Of a stretch of 64,000 nt of DNA, positions 1 to 8,735 are shown in pieces (position 1 is the stretch's first letter; each line of letters opens with the position of its first letter). Below the pieces are notes generated by a model, which worked only from the letters and a program-made list of their open reading frames with translations, did not search any database and was not told where the DNA came from. The stretch comes from DASYGT01 sp035999365 (GTDB lineage: Bacteria > Actinomycetota > Actinomycetes > Mycobacteriales > Jatrophihabitantaceae): contig DASYGT010000022.1 in the NCBI GenBank assembly GCA_035999365.1, forward strand, positions 14,646 to 78,645, written 5' to 3'. A program made the position numbers and the translations under genes.

Positions 1-57
1 ATCGCCAAGCTGAGCGACTACAGCGGCAGTTACGTCGGAGCGCGGCGCGTCAACTGA
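1..57 (+). CDS. C-terminal fragment, possibly an NlpC/P60 peptidoglycan hydrolase
   Basis: Only the last 18 codons of this gene lie in the window, ending in TGA at 55-57. The tail includes the residues SYVGARRV. NlpC/P60 endopeptidases of actinobacteria often end in a short V-G-A-x-R stretch after the last strand of the papain-like fold, and a gene of this family (Rv2190c) sits near pimB in Mycobacterium. Both points are family knowledge from memory. The catalytic domain is outside the window, so the assignment is only a suggestion. Confidence 0.4.
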   Translation: MAKLSDYSGSYVGARRVN

Positions 58-93
58 CGCAGCACCGCGCCTGACCGTGGATCATCGTTCGCG

Positions 94-1416
94 ATGATCC
101 GTCGCTGCCCTCGAACCGTGCGTACTCAGGTGCTTGCCTGCGTGTTCGCCGCCACGCTCTTCAGCGTGTCCGGCTGCAGCACCGCAGCGGCGCCGACCCC
201 CTCATACGGCTCCGGCGCCGGTGCGCCGACACTCGCGCAGATCACCCCGCTGCTGGAGCGGCACGCCCACGCCGTCCTGGCCCGCTCGTCATCGCGATTC
301 CTCGCCGACGTGGACGCAGCAGCGGCAGCGTCGACCTTTCGGCAGTCACAGGCGGCGCAGGTCTCCGCACTCGCCGTCGTGCCGCTGCGGGTGTGGAGCT
401 ACTCGGTGAGCTCTCCGGTGACCGACCTCGCAGCCGTGCGAGCGGCGGCACGGCGTTTCGGCGCGCCGGCGTCGATCGTTCACCTCACGCTCTCCTACGC
501 GCTCGATCCGGTCGACCCCGCGGCCGTCACCCACGACTTGTGGTGGACCTTCGTCCGGCGGCACGGGCACGTGTACGTCGCCGGCGACTCGGACATGGCC
601 GGACTGGGCGGACAGAGCTGGAAGGGGCCGTGGGACTTCGGCCCGCTCGTCGTTCACCGTGGCGCCAGCAGCCTCGTCCTCGGCCACCCGGGCGACGCAG
701 GCGCTCTGGCGGCGATTTCTGCGGGCGTTGATGACGCCGTCGCCGCCGTGACTGCCGTGTGGGGGCCCGGATGGAATCGCCAGGTCGCCGTCATCGTGCC
801 GGGTTCGGCTGCCGAATTCGCGGCGATGGGCGGGACGCGCGGCCGCACCGGATCGACAGGATCGGCAAGCCTGGGTGGCGATGTCTCGGCCGAGACCGTG
901 TTCGAGACAGCGAACGGCACGGATTCGGCCGCCCGCGTGCTGATGAACCCCGCCGTGCTGAACAGTCTGACCGCGACCGGCCGGGCGATCGTGCTGAGGC
1001 ACGAGATCACCCACGTGGCGACCGAGGCGAGCACGCCGATCGGCACACCCACGTGGCTTGTCGAAGGCTTCGCCGAGTACGTCGGCAATCTTGGCTCGGG
1101 CCAGTCCGTGCCGACTGCTGCAGGCGAGTTGCGCGCCGAGGTACGCGCCGGCGACCTTCCCGCCGCGCTGCCCAGTGAGTCGGACTTCGCCTCGACGACG
1201 CGGCTGGCAGCCGTGTACGAGCAGGCGTGGCTGGCCTGCCGGTTCATCGCCGCTCGCGCTGGTCAATCCGGGCTCGTACAGCTGTACCGGCTCGTCGGTG
1301 CCAGCCTGGATCCCGCCGCCGTAGCCGTCTCGACGGCGTTCCGCACGGTGCTGCACGAGTCGGTGCCGGCGTTCACCGGGCAGTGGCGCGCGTACGTCGC
1401 AGCGGAGCTGCGATGA
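94..1416 (+). CDS. Lipoprotein with HExxH zinc-metallopeptidase motif (peptidase MA-like)
   Basis: This 440-residue protein starts with a basic stretch and a hydrophobic segment ending in a lipobox (SVSGC, Cys28), so it should be a lipid-anchored extracytoplasmic protein. Near the C-terminus it carries HEITH (His303, Glu304, His307), followed by WLVEGFAEY with Glu324. That is the HExxH...E ligand pattern of gluzincin metallopeptidases and of the peptidase MA-like family. The region before the motif has no fold I recognise. Its TGA overlaps the ATG of the next gene (ATGA), so the two are probably co-transcribed with pimB, which suggests a cell-envelope role. The substrate is unknown. The metallopeptidase reading is inferred from the motif. 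Confidence 0.75.
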   Translation: MIRRCPRTVRTQVLACVFAATLFSVSGCSTAAAPTPSYGSGAGAPTLAQITPLLERHAHAVLARSSSRFLADVDAAAAASTFRQSQAAQVSALAVVPLRVWSYSVSSPVTDLAAVRAAARRFGAPASIVHLTLSYALDPVDPAAVTHDLWWTFVRRHGHVYVAGDSDMAGLGGQSWKGPWDFGPLVVHRGASSLVLGHPGDAGALAAISAGVDDAVAAVTAVWGPGWNRQVAVIVPGSAAEFAAMGGTRGRTGSTGSASLGGDVSAETVFETANGTDSAARVLMNPAVLNSLTATGRAIVLRHEITHVATEASTPIGTPTWLVEGFAEYVGNLGSGQSVPTAAGELRAEVRAGDLPAALPSESDFASTTRLAAVYEQAWLACRFIAARAGQSGLVQLYRLVGASLDPAAVAVSTAFRTVLHESVPAFTGQWRAYVAAELR

Positions 1417-2537
1417 CTCGGCGCACGCTGATCGTCACCAACGATTTCCCACCCCGACGTGGCGGCATCCAGTCCTTCGTCCACGAACTGGCCGTCCGGC
1501 AGCCCCGCGGTTCGGTGGTGGTCTACGCATCGGATCACCCTGGCTCCGCCGAGTTCGACGCCGCCCAGCCGTTCCCGGTACTGCGGCACCCGACAGGGCT
1601 GTTGCTTCCCACGCCCGCCGCCCGGTCTCGGGTGACGGCGGTTGTCGCCGAGTACGACTGCACGGCCGTCTGGTTCGGTGCCTCGGCGCCGCTCGGCCTG
1701 CTAGCTCCGGCCGTGCGTGCCGCGGGAGCGCAGCGCCTGGTCGCCAGCACGCACGGCCACGAGGTGGGCTGGGCGATGCTGCCTGGCGCGCGCCAGGCAC
1801 TGCGCCGAATCGGCTCGCAGTGCGACGTCATCACCTATCTGGGCGAGTACACCCGGCACCGGATCGCGTCGGCGTTCGGGCCGCACGCCTCCCTCGAACG
1901 GTTGACACCTGGAGTTGACGTCGAGACCTTCCGGCCGGATGTGGATGGTTTGGTCGTGCGTGCCCGGCACGGGCTGGGTGAACGTCCGGTGATCGTCTGC
2001 GTGTCGCGGTTGGTGGCCCGCAAGGGACAGGACCGGCTGATCTCCGCGCTCCCTGCGATCCGCCGGTCCGTCCCGGACGCCGCGCTGTTGCTGGTCGGCG
2101 GCGGCCCGTACCACGACGACCTGCTGGCACTGGCCCACTCGGCCGGGGTAGCCGAGCACGTGGTGCTCACCGGGGCCGTCGATGCCGACGAACTGCCCGC
2201 GCACTACGCAGCCGGGACTGTCTTCGCGATGCCGTGCCGGACGAGGCGGGCGGGGATGGATGTCGAGGGGCTCGGCATCGTCTACCTCGAGGCGTCGGCC
2301 ACCGGTTTGCCGGTCGTGGCAGGCGAATCGGGCGGTGCCCCGGACGCGGTGCGCGACGGCGACACCGGCTTCGTTGTCGACGGCGACGACGAGAGCGCGC
2401 TCGTCGACCGGCTCGTGACGTTGTTGCAGGACGCCTCGCTGCGTGAGCGGATGGGGGCGGCCGGTCGCGCCTGGGTCGAGCGGGACTGGCGGTGGGACAT
2501 CCTTGCGGAGCGGCTCACCGTGATGCTGAACGGTTGA
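1413..2537 (+). CDS. pimB: GT4-family mannosyltransferase, PimB-like
   Basis: This 374-residue glycosyltransferase has the GT-B layout of family GT4. An N-terminal half contains the glycine-rich PRRGGIQ loop near residue 15. A C-terminal nucleotide-sugar half has the E-x7-E motif at Glu285 and Glu293, followed by GESGGAPD. PimB' adds the second mannose to phosphatidylinositol mannoside from GDP-mannose on the cytoplasmic face of the membrane. The ATG at 1413 is chosen because it overlaps the upstream stop as ATGA and opens with the family's typical start (TLIVTNDFPP). The neighbouring fadD15-like gene is also next to pimB' in Mycobacterium. The exact acceptor is inferred from family and context. 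Confidence 0.85.
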   Translation: MTRRTLIVTNDFPPRRGGIQSFVHELAVRQPRGSVVVYASDHPGSAEFDAAQPFPVLRHPTGLLLPTPAARSRVTAVVAEYDCTAVWFGASAPLGLLAPAVRAAGAQRLVASTHGHEVGWAMLPGARQALRRIGSQCDVITYLGEYTRHRIASAFGPHASLERLTPGVDVETFRPDVDGLVVRARHGLGERPVIVCVSRLVARKGQDRLISALPAIRRSVPDAALLLVGGGPYHDDLLALAHSAGVAEHVVLTGAVDADELPAHYAAGTVFAMPCRTRRAGMDVEGLGIVYLEASATGLPVVAGESGGAPDAVRDGDTGFVVDGDDESALVDRLVTLLQDASLRERMGAAGRAWVERDWRWDILAERLTVMLNG

Positions 2538-2579
2538 GCCGCACCCAGCGGCGTCACTCGGCGCGCTGGCGGTTGCGCG

Positions 2580-4388
2580 TCAGTCGGATTTCGCCCCGCT
2601 GAAGAGCGCATCGATCTCGTCTGCGCACTCGGTCTGCACGAGGTTGCGCTTGAGCTTCATCGACGGGGTCAGCTGCCCGCCCGCCTCGGTCCAGTCGTCC
2701 GGCAGGATCGTGAACTTGCGGATCGATTCTGCCTTCGACACCGCCTTGTTCGCGTCGTCGATCGCCTTCTGCAGCTCCGCTCGCAGATCGTCGTCGTTGA
2801 CGAGGTCGGCAACCGTGGTCGAGCTCGGCCGGCTGTGGTCCTGCAGCCACTGGGGGAACGCCTCGGGATCGATCGTGACGAGCGCGGCGATGAACGGCTT
2901 CTGATCGCCGACGACCAGGCACTGGCTCACCAGCCAATGGGCACGCACACGATCCTCGAGCACCGCGGGGGCGACGTTCTTGCCGCCCGCCGTCACGATC
3001 AGTTCCTTCTTGCGCCCGGTGATGCGGACGAAGCCATCGGCGTCGATCTCGCCGATGTCGCCGGTGTGGAACCAGCCGTCGGTATCGATCGCCTCTTTCG
3101 TCGCCTCGCTGTTCTGCCAGTAGCCCTTGAACACCAGCGGCGTGCGGAACAGCAACTCACCGTCTTCGGCGATCTTCACGCTCACGCCGCCGACGGGACG
3201 TCCGACGGTGCCGACGCGCAGCGCGTCCGGCCGGTTGACGGTGACGCCGGCCGTGGTCTCGGTGAGGCCGTAACCCTCATAGATCGTCACACCGATGCCA
3301 CGGAAGAAGTGACCGAGGCGTGCACCCAACGGCGCACCGCCCGAGACCGCAGCCACGCAGTTACCTCCGAGTGCCGCGCGGAGCTTGCCATAGACGAGAC
3401 GGTCGAACAGCCCATGCTGCAGGCGTAGCAACAGCGGCGCGGACTTGTCGTCGGACGTCGCCTCGGAGTACGCGATCGCCACCGACTCGGCGCGGTCGAA
3501 GATCTTGCCCTTGCCGGAACCGTGCGCGCGCTGCTTCGCGGTGTTGTAGACCTTTTCGAAGACGCGCGGGACGGCCAGCACGAACGTCGGCTTGAATTCG
3601 GCAAGGTCGGCCAGCAGGTTCTTGACGTCCGGGGTGTGTCCCAGCGTGCTACCCGAGGCGAGCGCGCCGATCTCGATGGCCCGGCCGAACACGTGCGCGA
3701 TCGGCAGGAACAGCAGCGTCGAGGTGTTCTCGTTGAACAGATCGTCCAAACCGTCGCGCAGTTCGACGACCTCGGTGATGAAGCTCCGATGGCTGAGTTG
3801 GCAACCCTTGGGCCGCCCTGTTGTGCCCGAGGTGTAGATGATCGAGGCGACATCGTCGAGGGCCACGCCCTCACGGCGCTTCGTCACCTCGTCGTCGCCG
3901 ACCTCCGCGCCCGCCTCGACCAGTGCGGTGACGCCGTCACCTTCGAACTGCCAGACATCGGTGAGCGATGGGATGTCGCCCCGCACGGCCTCGACCACAC
4001 CGGCATGCTCGTCGGTTTCGACGAACACGGCCCGCGCTCCGGAGTCGGTCAGGATCCATTCGACCTGCTCGGCGCTGGACGTCTCGTAGATCGGCACGAC
4101 GATGGCCCCGACGGCGAACAGCGCCATGTCCGCGAGGGTCCATTCATAGCGAGTCTTGCTCATGACCGCGACGCGGTCACCGGCTTGGATACCGTTCGCG
4201 ATCAGACCTTTCGCGACGGCAGTAACCTCGTCCGCGAATTGCTGGGAGGTCACATCGGTCCAGACGCCGTCAACGCGCTTGCGGATGGCGATGTTGGTCG
4301 GCCGGTCTGCCGCGTTCTCGTAGACGAAATCCGCAGTGTTGCTCTCGGTCAGTGGGGCGACTTTGCTGGCGACAGTTAGCTCGCGCAC
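2580..4388 (-). CDS. fadD15: Long-chain-fatty-acid-CoA ligase (FadD15-like)
   Basis: This 602-residue ANL-superfamily enzyme activates fatty acids through an acyl-adenylate to acyl-CoA. The AMP-binding signature YTSGTTGRPKG lies at about residues 184-194. The adenylation motif YGLTETTAG and the hinge and C-terminal motif GWFHTGDIGEID...GRKKE follow in the expected order. The length matches the roughly 600-residue FadD15 type. The start is the GTG at 4388, where GAAAGGA lies seven bases upstream. The frame stays open further upstream, but no comparable start site is seen there. It converges on pimB with about 40 bases between the stops. Chain-length preference cannot be read from the sequence. 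Confidence 0.92.
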   Translation of the reverse strand: MRELTVASKVAPLTESNTADFVYENAADRPTNIAIRKRVDGVWTDVTSQQFADEVTAVAKGLIANGIQAGDRVAVMSKTRYEWTLADMALFAVGAIVVPIYETSSAEQVEWILTDSGARAVFVETDEHAGVVEAVRGDIPSLTDVWQFEGDGVTALVEAGAEVGDDEVTKRREGVALDDVASIIYTSGTTGRPKGCQLSHRSFITEVVELRDGLDDLFNENTSTLLFLPIAHVFGRAIEIGALASGSTLGHTPDVKNLLADLAEFKPTFVLAVPRVFEKVYNTAKQRAHGSGKGKIFDRAESVAIAYSEATSDDKSAPLLLRLQHGLFDRLVYGKLRAALGGNCVAAVSGGAPLGARLGHFFRGIGVTIYEGYGLTETTAGVTVNRPDALRVGTVGRPVGGVSVKIAEDGELLFRTPLVFKGYWQNSEATKEAIDTDGWFHTGDIGEIDADGFVRITGRKKELIVTAGGKNVAPAVLEDRVRAHWLVSQCLVVGDQKPFIAALVTIDPEAFPQWLQDHSRPSSTTVADLVNDDDLRAELQKAIDDANKAVSKAESIRKFTILPDDWTEAGGQLTPSMKLKRNLVQTECADEIDALFSGAKSD

Positions 4389-4562
4389 TGTCAGGTCCTT
4401 TCTCGCGGATTCGCCGATGCGGCGACGGCCCGGGCTGTCTGCTGTATGCCGACGGGTTACCGGGCGGTGCCAAAACCGTAACTTGTCCGTGGGCGGGGCG
4501 CGACAGTGCCTTTCGGCCCTAAGGTGCTGGGGGGGTGGAGCGTCCGTGGGACGCTCACCGGT

Positions 4563-4961
4563 GTGCCGGACATCGACATCGTCGATTCCACGTGGATCTG
4601 CGCGCGGCCAGCGGTGGTGGCCGCCTTGATCGCCGAGCCGTCCAATTGGCGGCGCTGGTGGCCCGATCTCGACCTGGCGGTGGATGAGTGGCGCGGCGAC
4701 AAGGGAGTCCGGTGGACCGTCCGGCATGCGCGTCGCGGTGCCGTGGGGTCGATGGAGATCTGGCTCGAGCCCGCGCACGACGGTGTTGTCGCTCATTACT
4801 TCCTGCGCCTCGACGCGGCGAATGGGCGGCCGATGCGGCCGGGCCGGATCAGACGTGAGTCCGATCGGCAGCGGAGGCGAATGAAGACGGTGTTCTGGGC
4901 CCTGGGCGATCGTCTCGACCCGGGCCGCGTCTCGCGGATCTCGACTCCGCCCGGGATGTGA
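4563..4961 (+). CDS. SRPBCC-family protein (polyketide cyclase/dehydrase-like)
   Basis: The product is a protein of about 132 residues with the features of a small START/Bet v1-like (SRPBCC) ligand-binding fold: an opening beta strand (IVDSTWICA), a short helix with the W-R-R-W-W-P motif, then alternating strands around a hydrophobic cavity. No catalytic residues are evident. A homologue in the same place in Mycobacterium (the Rv2186c position) is of similar length. The frame is open from a GTG at 4506, but similarity begins at the GTG at 4563, which is used here; neither has a clear ribosome-binding site. It is followed by a second SRPBCC gene 20 bases downstream. The function is unknown. 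Confidence 0.65.
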   Translation: MPDIDIVDSTWICARPAVVAALIAEPSNWRRWWPDLDLAVDEWRGDKGVRWTVRHARRGAVGSMEIWLEPAHDGVVAHYFLRLDAANGRPMRPGRIRRESDRQRRRMKTVFWALGDRLDPGRVSRISTPPGM

Positions 4962-4981
4962 TCGCCCGGTAACCTCGCTGG

Positions 4982-5428
4982 ATGGCCGAAAAGTCGACGC
5001 AGTCGATCGTCATCGACGCCGGCCCCGCGTCGATCATGGCCGTCATCGCGGACTTTCCGAACTACCCGGCGTGGACCGGGTCGGTGAAGAAGGCCGAGGT
5101 CTTGGAGGACGGGCCGGACGGGCGGGCCCGCCGGGTGGCGTTCACCCTCGACGCGGGTGTCGTCCGCGACCAGTACGAGCTGTCCTACGAGTGGGACGGC
5201 GACCGCAGGGTCGACTGGGAACTCGTGCGCGGGCAGATGATGCGGTCGCAAGTGGGTACGTATGTACTCGACGCGATCGACGACCACCGCACCACCGTGA
5301 CGTATTCACTGGCCGTCGATCTCGCCATACCGATGCTGGGGCTGCTGAAGCGCAAGGCTGAACGCGTTGTCATGGACACCGCCCTCAAGCAGTTGAAGAA
5401 GCGCGTCGAGGCGGGCGACGCGACATGA
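4982..5428 (+). CDS. SRPBCC-family protein (TB16.3/Rv2185c-like)
   Basis: This 148-residue protein has the SRPBCC pattern: strand, helix containing IADFPNYPAW, then antiparallel strands and a long C-terminal helix (about residues 118-142) rich in Lys and Arg. Proteins of this kind bind hydrophobic ligands such as lipids or polyketides. The closest recalled relative is the mycobacterial TB16.3 protein, which also lies next to an ArsA-like ATPase. Its stop overlaps the start of that ATPase (ATGA at 5425-5428), so the two are translationally coupled and likely work together. The ligand is unknown. Confidence 0.8.
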   Translation: MAEKSTQSIVIDAGPASIMAVIADFPNYPAWTGSVKKAEVLEDGPDGRARRVAFTLDAGVVRDQYELSYEWDGDRRVDWELVRGQMMRSQVGTYVLDAIDDHRTTVTYSLAVDLAIPMLGLLKRKAERVVMDTALKQLKKRVEAGDAT

Positions 5429-6627
5429 GGATCGTGCTGTTCACCGGCAAGGGCGGCGTCGGCAAGACGACCACCGCATCTGCCACCGCGCTGCGCCTCG
5501 CTGATCGCGGCATGAAGACCCTGCTGCTGTCGACCGATATCGCGCACTCTCTGGGTGACGCGCTGGGTGTCACGCTCACTGGCGAGCCGACCGAGGTCGC
5601 ACCCGGTCTGTGGGCCGTGCAGATCGACACTCAGCTGCGCTTCGAGGCGGCATGGCGCGACGTACAGCGGTTCCTCATCGACATGCTGGCGCGCAGCGGC
5701 GTCGACCCGATCACCGCCGACGAGCTCACCGTGCTGCCGGGCGTCGACGAAGTGCTCGCCCTGCTCGCGGTGCGCGAGCTGGCTGTCGCAGGCGATTGGG
5801 ACACGCTCGTCGTCGACTGCGCCCCCACCGCGGAGACGCTGCGGCTGCTGGCCTTGCCCGAAGCACTCTCGTGGTACCTGCAGAAAGTGTTTCCGGCGCA
5901 GCGTCGGCTGGCCAAGGGAATGCGGCCGATCGCGGCGATGCTCGGGCGCGCCGATGTGATCCCGCCGGATAACATTTTCGAGGCGTTGCTGCGGCTCAAC
6001 GACGAGCTCGCCGCGGTGCGGCAACTGCTCGGCGATCCGACGATCACCTCGGTGCGTTTGGTGCTCACGCCGGAATCGGTAGTGGCCGCGGAGGCGCGCC
6101 GCACCTTCACCGCGTTGTCGCTGTACGGGTACTGCGTCGATCTCGTCGTCGCCAACCGGGTCTTCCCCGCAGGCGACGACGCGTGGCGCCAGGGGTGGGC
6201 GCGGGCGCAGCAGCAGCAACTGGCCGGCATCCGCGAATCCTTCGCCGGACTGCCTGTGCGCGAACTGCCGTACCGCGCCTCCGAACCGGTCGGACCGGAT
6301 GCGCTTCGAGAGGTGGCCGACTCGCTCTACGGCCCGCTGCCGGGTGACGATCCCGCGGCAGCCAGCACGACCCATGACCTGATGCACATCGACAGCGTCG
6401 GGGACGAGTTCATCCTGCGCATGGCCTTGCCGCTGGCCACCAAGTCTGCCGTCGACGCGGCGCGCGCCGGCGACGACCTCATCGTCACGGTGTCCGGGCA
6501 CCGCCGCGTGCTGAGCCTGCCAAGCGTGCTGCGGCGCTGCGATGTCGTCGGGGGCGAGTTCGAGGACGGCGAGCTGCGCGTGCGGTTCCGGCCCGATCTG
6601 TCCGTCTGGCCGGAGGGGACCCAGTGA
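5425..6627 (+). CDS. ArsA/GET3-family ATPase
   Basis: This 400-residue P-loop ATPase opens with the deviant Walker A motif GKGGVGKTT at residues 8-16. Switch I (STDIAHSLGD) and a Walker B-like VVDCAPTAETLRLL follow, as in the ArsA/GET3 branch of the SIMIBI class. It has one ATPase domain plus a C-terminal beta-rich part, not the duplicated form of plasmid ArsA. No arsenite-binding Cys triplet or neighbouring arsB/arsR gene is seen, so arsenic resistance is unlikely. Its place between an SRPBCC protein and a Cys-motif protein matches the Rv2183c-Rv2185c module. A chaperone or membrane-targeting role is possible but not shown. Confidence 0.85.
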   Translation: MRIVLFTGKGGVGKTTTASATALRLADRGMKTLLLSTDIAHSLGDALGVTLTGEPTEVAPGLWAVQIDTQLRFEAAWRDVQRFLIDMLARSGVDPITADELTVLPGVDEVLALLAVRELAVAGDWDTLVVDCAPTAETLRLLALPEALSWYLQKVFPAQRRLAKGMRPIAAMLGRADVIPPDNIFEALLRLNDELAAVRQLLGDPTITSVRLVLTPESVVAAEARRTFTALSLYGYCVDLVVANRVFPAGDDAWRQGWARAQQQQLAGIRESFAGLPVRELPYRASEPVGPDALREVADSLYGPLPGDDPAAASTTHDLMHIDSVGDEFILRMALPLATKSAVDAARAGDDLIVTVSGHRRVLSLPSVLRRCDVVGGEFEDGELRVRFRPDLSVWPEGTQ

Positions 6628-7004
6628 CCGAGCATTCGCACGACCACCTTGCCGACGAGACGCTGCGCCTCGTCTCGTCCATGCAGGACTGGGCGCGGCG
6701 CAGCCTTCCGGACGACGCCGCCCACTCCTCCGGCGCGTGCCAGTGGTGCCCGTTGTGCCAGTTCGTCGCGATGCTGCGCGGCGATCGACCGGAGGTCACG
6801 GCACGGGTCGCCGAGGCGGGGACAGCCGTCATCACCGCGATGCGGGCTCTGCTCGACGCGGCGGTCGACGCCGGCGGATCGTCCGGTCCGGCCGGGGCAC
6901 CCGAAACCGGAACGGGCCGGCATTCGGCGGACACCCCTGCCAGCCGCGCTCGACCGGATCCGGCGCCGCGCGTGCAGCGCATCGATCTGTCCCACGAGTC
7001 CTAG
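6624..7004 (+). CDS. Small conserved protein with C-x2-C-x2-C motif (Rv2183c-like)
   Basis: This 126-residue protein starts at a GTG that overlaps the stop of the ArsA-like gene (GTGA). It has a His/Asp-rich N-terminus, the motif CQWCPLC (Cys39, Cys42, Cys45), a helical region to about residue 85, and a Pro/Gly/Ala-rich tail that looks disordered. The clustered cysteines could bind zinc or another metal. A protein of this kind follows the ArsA-like gene in Mycobacterium as well. I do not recognise a function. The tight coupling suggests it is an accessory of the ATPase. Confidence 0.7.
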   Translation: MTEHSHDHLADETLRLVSSMQDWARRSLPDDAAHSSGACQWCPLCQFVAMLRGDRPEVTARVAEAGTAVITAMRALLDAAVDAGGSSGPAGAPETGTGRHSADTPASRARPDPAPRVQRIDLSHES

Positions 7005-7982
7005 TTGGCAGCGGGGGAAGCGGCAGCTCCGGCCGGGCTCGCGATCGGTGTGGACATCGGCGGCACGAAGGTGTCCGCCGGTGTCGTCGATATGCATGGT
7101 GCGGTCATCGACCGCGAGCGGCGCCCGACCCCCGGACACGACATCGTCGAGACCGAGGGCGTCATCGTCGATGTCGTGTCTGCGCTGGCCGAACGGCACG
7201 ACGTGGTCGCCGTCGGCATCGGAGCGGCCGGATGGATCGGCAACGATGCGGCGACCGTGCTCTTCTCACCCCACCTGGCCTGGCGTGACGAGCCGCTGCG
7301 GGCCGGCCTCACCGATCGCATCGACCTGCCGCTGATCGTCGAGAACGACGCGAATGCCGCGGCTTGGGCCGAATACCGATTCGGTGCCGCGCAGGGCGAA
7401 CAGGTGGTCGTCTGCGTCACGCTCGGCACCGGAATCGGCGGCGGCCTCGTGGTGGGCGGTGCCATCTACCGCGGCGCGTGGGGCATCGCGTGCGAGTACG
7501 GGCACATGACCCTCGTCCCCGACGGGCGACTGTGCGCCTGTGGTAATCGCGGGTGCTGGGAGATGTACGCCTCGGGCCGGGCACTCGCCCGTGACGCCCG
7601 CGAACTGATCGCCGAATCCCCGGTTGCCGCGGGCCGGCTGCTGGCGCTCGCCGGCACGCCGGAGGGTGTCGACGGCCCGGTGGTCACGCGTGCCGCAGCC
7701 GAGGGAGACCCGGCCGCGTTGTCGATCTGCACGACGATGGGGCGTTCGCTGGGGCGCGGCCTGGCCAACCTCGCGGCCATCCTCGATCCGTCGATCTTCG
7801 TCATCGGCGGGGGCGTGTCGGCGGCCGGCGAGCTGCTCCTGTCTCCGGCGCGCGAGGAGTTCGCACACACGCTCACCGGCCGCGGGTTCCGGCCGGTCGC
7901 GGGCGTGGTCGGCGCGGCCCTCGGCCCGGACGCCGGCCTCGTCGGGGCCGCCGACATCGCGCGCCGTTCGCTGGAATCCTGA
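7005..7982 (+). CDS. glk: ROK-family glucokinase
   Basis: This 325-residue enzyme phosphorylates glucose to glucose 6-phosphate with ATP. The phosphate-binding DIGGTK is at residues 17-22, and the catalytic Asp115 lies in VENDAN. The ROK zinc site is made of His167 and the CACGNRGC cluster (Cys177, Cys179, Cys184). The adenosine motif is near IFVIGGGVS. The start is a TTG directly after the upstream stop codon, with no strong ribosome-binding site, so translation may be coupled; a GTG at 7050 would remove the phosphate loop and is unlikely. A ROK glucokinase occupies a similar position in Streptomyces, where it is linked to carbon catabolite control. That regulatory role is not shown here. 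Confidence 0.9.
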   Translation: MAAGEAAAPAGLAIGVDIGGTKVSAGVVDMHGAVIDRERRPTPGHDIVETEGVIVDVVSALAERHDVVAVGIGAAGWIGNDAATVLFSPHLAWRDEPLRAGLTDRIDLPLIVENDANAAAWAEYRFGAAQGEQVVVCVTLGTGIGGGLVVGGAIYRGAWGIACEYGHMTLVPDGRLCACGNRGCWEMYASGRALARDARELIAESPVAAGRLLALAGTPEGVDGPVVTRAAAEGDPAALSICTTMGRSLGRGLANLAAILDPSIFVIGGGVSAAGELLLSPAREEFAHTLTGRGFRPVAGVVGAALGPDAGLVGAADIARRSLES

Positions 7983-8036
7983 AGAGTTAGACGCACCGCC
8001 TCCGGCGATGACGCCACGACCTTAGTGATTGGCAGG

Positions 8037-8735
8037 ATGTCCACCGTGCCCACCGTGCGTCTGATGACCTACAACATCCGTTCCATGCGCGATGACCGCG
8101 CCGCGCTGGCGCGGGTGATCTCGGCGGCTGCGCCCGATGTCGTATGTGTGCAGGAGGCGCCCAGGTTCCTGCGGTGGCGCTCGACGTGCGCAGCGCTCGC
8201 ACGCATGAGCGGCCTGGTGGTCGTGGGTGGTGGGCGCCCGGCCGCGGCCAACCTCGTCTTGTCGACGCTGTCCGTGGACGTTGTGTCGGTCTCGCACGTT
8301 CTCTTCACGAAGGACCGCGGCCTGCATCAGCGCGGCACCGCAGTCGCGGTATTCCGCTTTCGTGGCATCACGTTTGCTGTGGCAGGAACGCACCTCGACA
8401 CCCGGCCCGAACCGCGGTTGCGGCATATCGCCGAACTGGACGCCGCGATTGCCGCCCACGTTCCCGCGGGGGTTCCGGTCGTGGTGGCCGCCGACGTCAA
8501 CGACCAGCCCGGTTCGCCGGCGTGGTCGGCACTCACCCGTGGGCGCACCGACGCGTTCACTGCAACCGATGGCCCGATCTTCACCTCGACGGCGCGTCGC
8601 CCGCATCAGACGATCGACGGGATCTTCGCCGACTCGCGGGTCACCGTGCGGCAGGTGAGCGTGATCAGCAACGACGACACGGCGGCTGCCAGTGACCACC
8701 TTCCTGTGCTCGCCGAGATCGAGTTCCCTGGCTGA
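8037..8735 (+). CDS. Endonuclease/exonuclease/phosphatase (EEP) family protein
   Basis: This protein of about 232 residues has the EEP fold motifs in order: MTYNIRSM near the N-terminus, VQEAP with the metal-binding Glu, GTHLDTRP, AADVNDQPGS (the usual G-D-x-N region) and the C-terminal SDHLPV with the general-base Asp-His pair. All core catalytic residues appear to be present, so it should be a Mg-dependent phosphodiesterase or phosphatase. The substrate cannot be told from sequence; the family includes nucleases and sphingomyelinase- or inositol-phosphatase-like enzymes. The start is uncertain: GTG 8025, ATG 8037 and GTG 8046 are in frame, and GGCAGG lies best for 8046. No signal peptide is seen. 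Confidence 0.8.
   Translation: MSTVPTVRLMTYNIRSMRDDRAALARVISAAAPDVVCVQEAPRFLRWRSTCAALARMSGLVVVGGGRPAAANLVLSTLSVDVVSVSHVLFTKDRGLHQRGTAVAVFRFRGITFAVAGTHLDTRPEPRLRHIAELDAAIAAHVPAGVPVVVAADVNDQPGSPAWSALTRGRTDAFTATDGPIFTSTARRPHQTIDGIFADSRVTVRQVSVISNDDTAAASDHLPVLAEIEFPG

Noticed and set aside
346..1356. Long open frame opposite the lipoprotein gene
   Set aside because: It is the antisense shadow of the lipoprotein gene: Arg/His-rich translation, no recognisable domain, and no ribosome-binding site.
5425..6627. Arsenic resistance pump subunit ArsA
   Set aside because: No duplicated ATPase domain, no metalloid-binding Cys triplet and no arsB, arsR or arsC nearby; the neighbours match the mycobacterial module instead.
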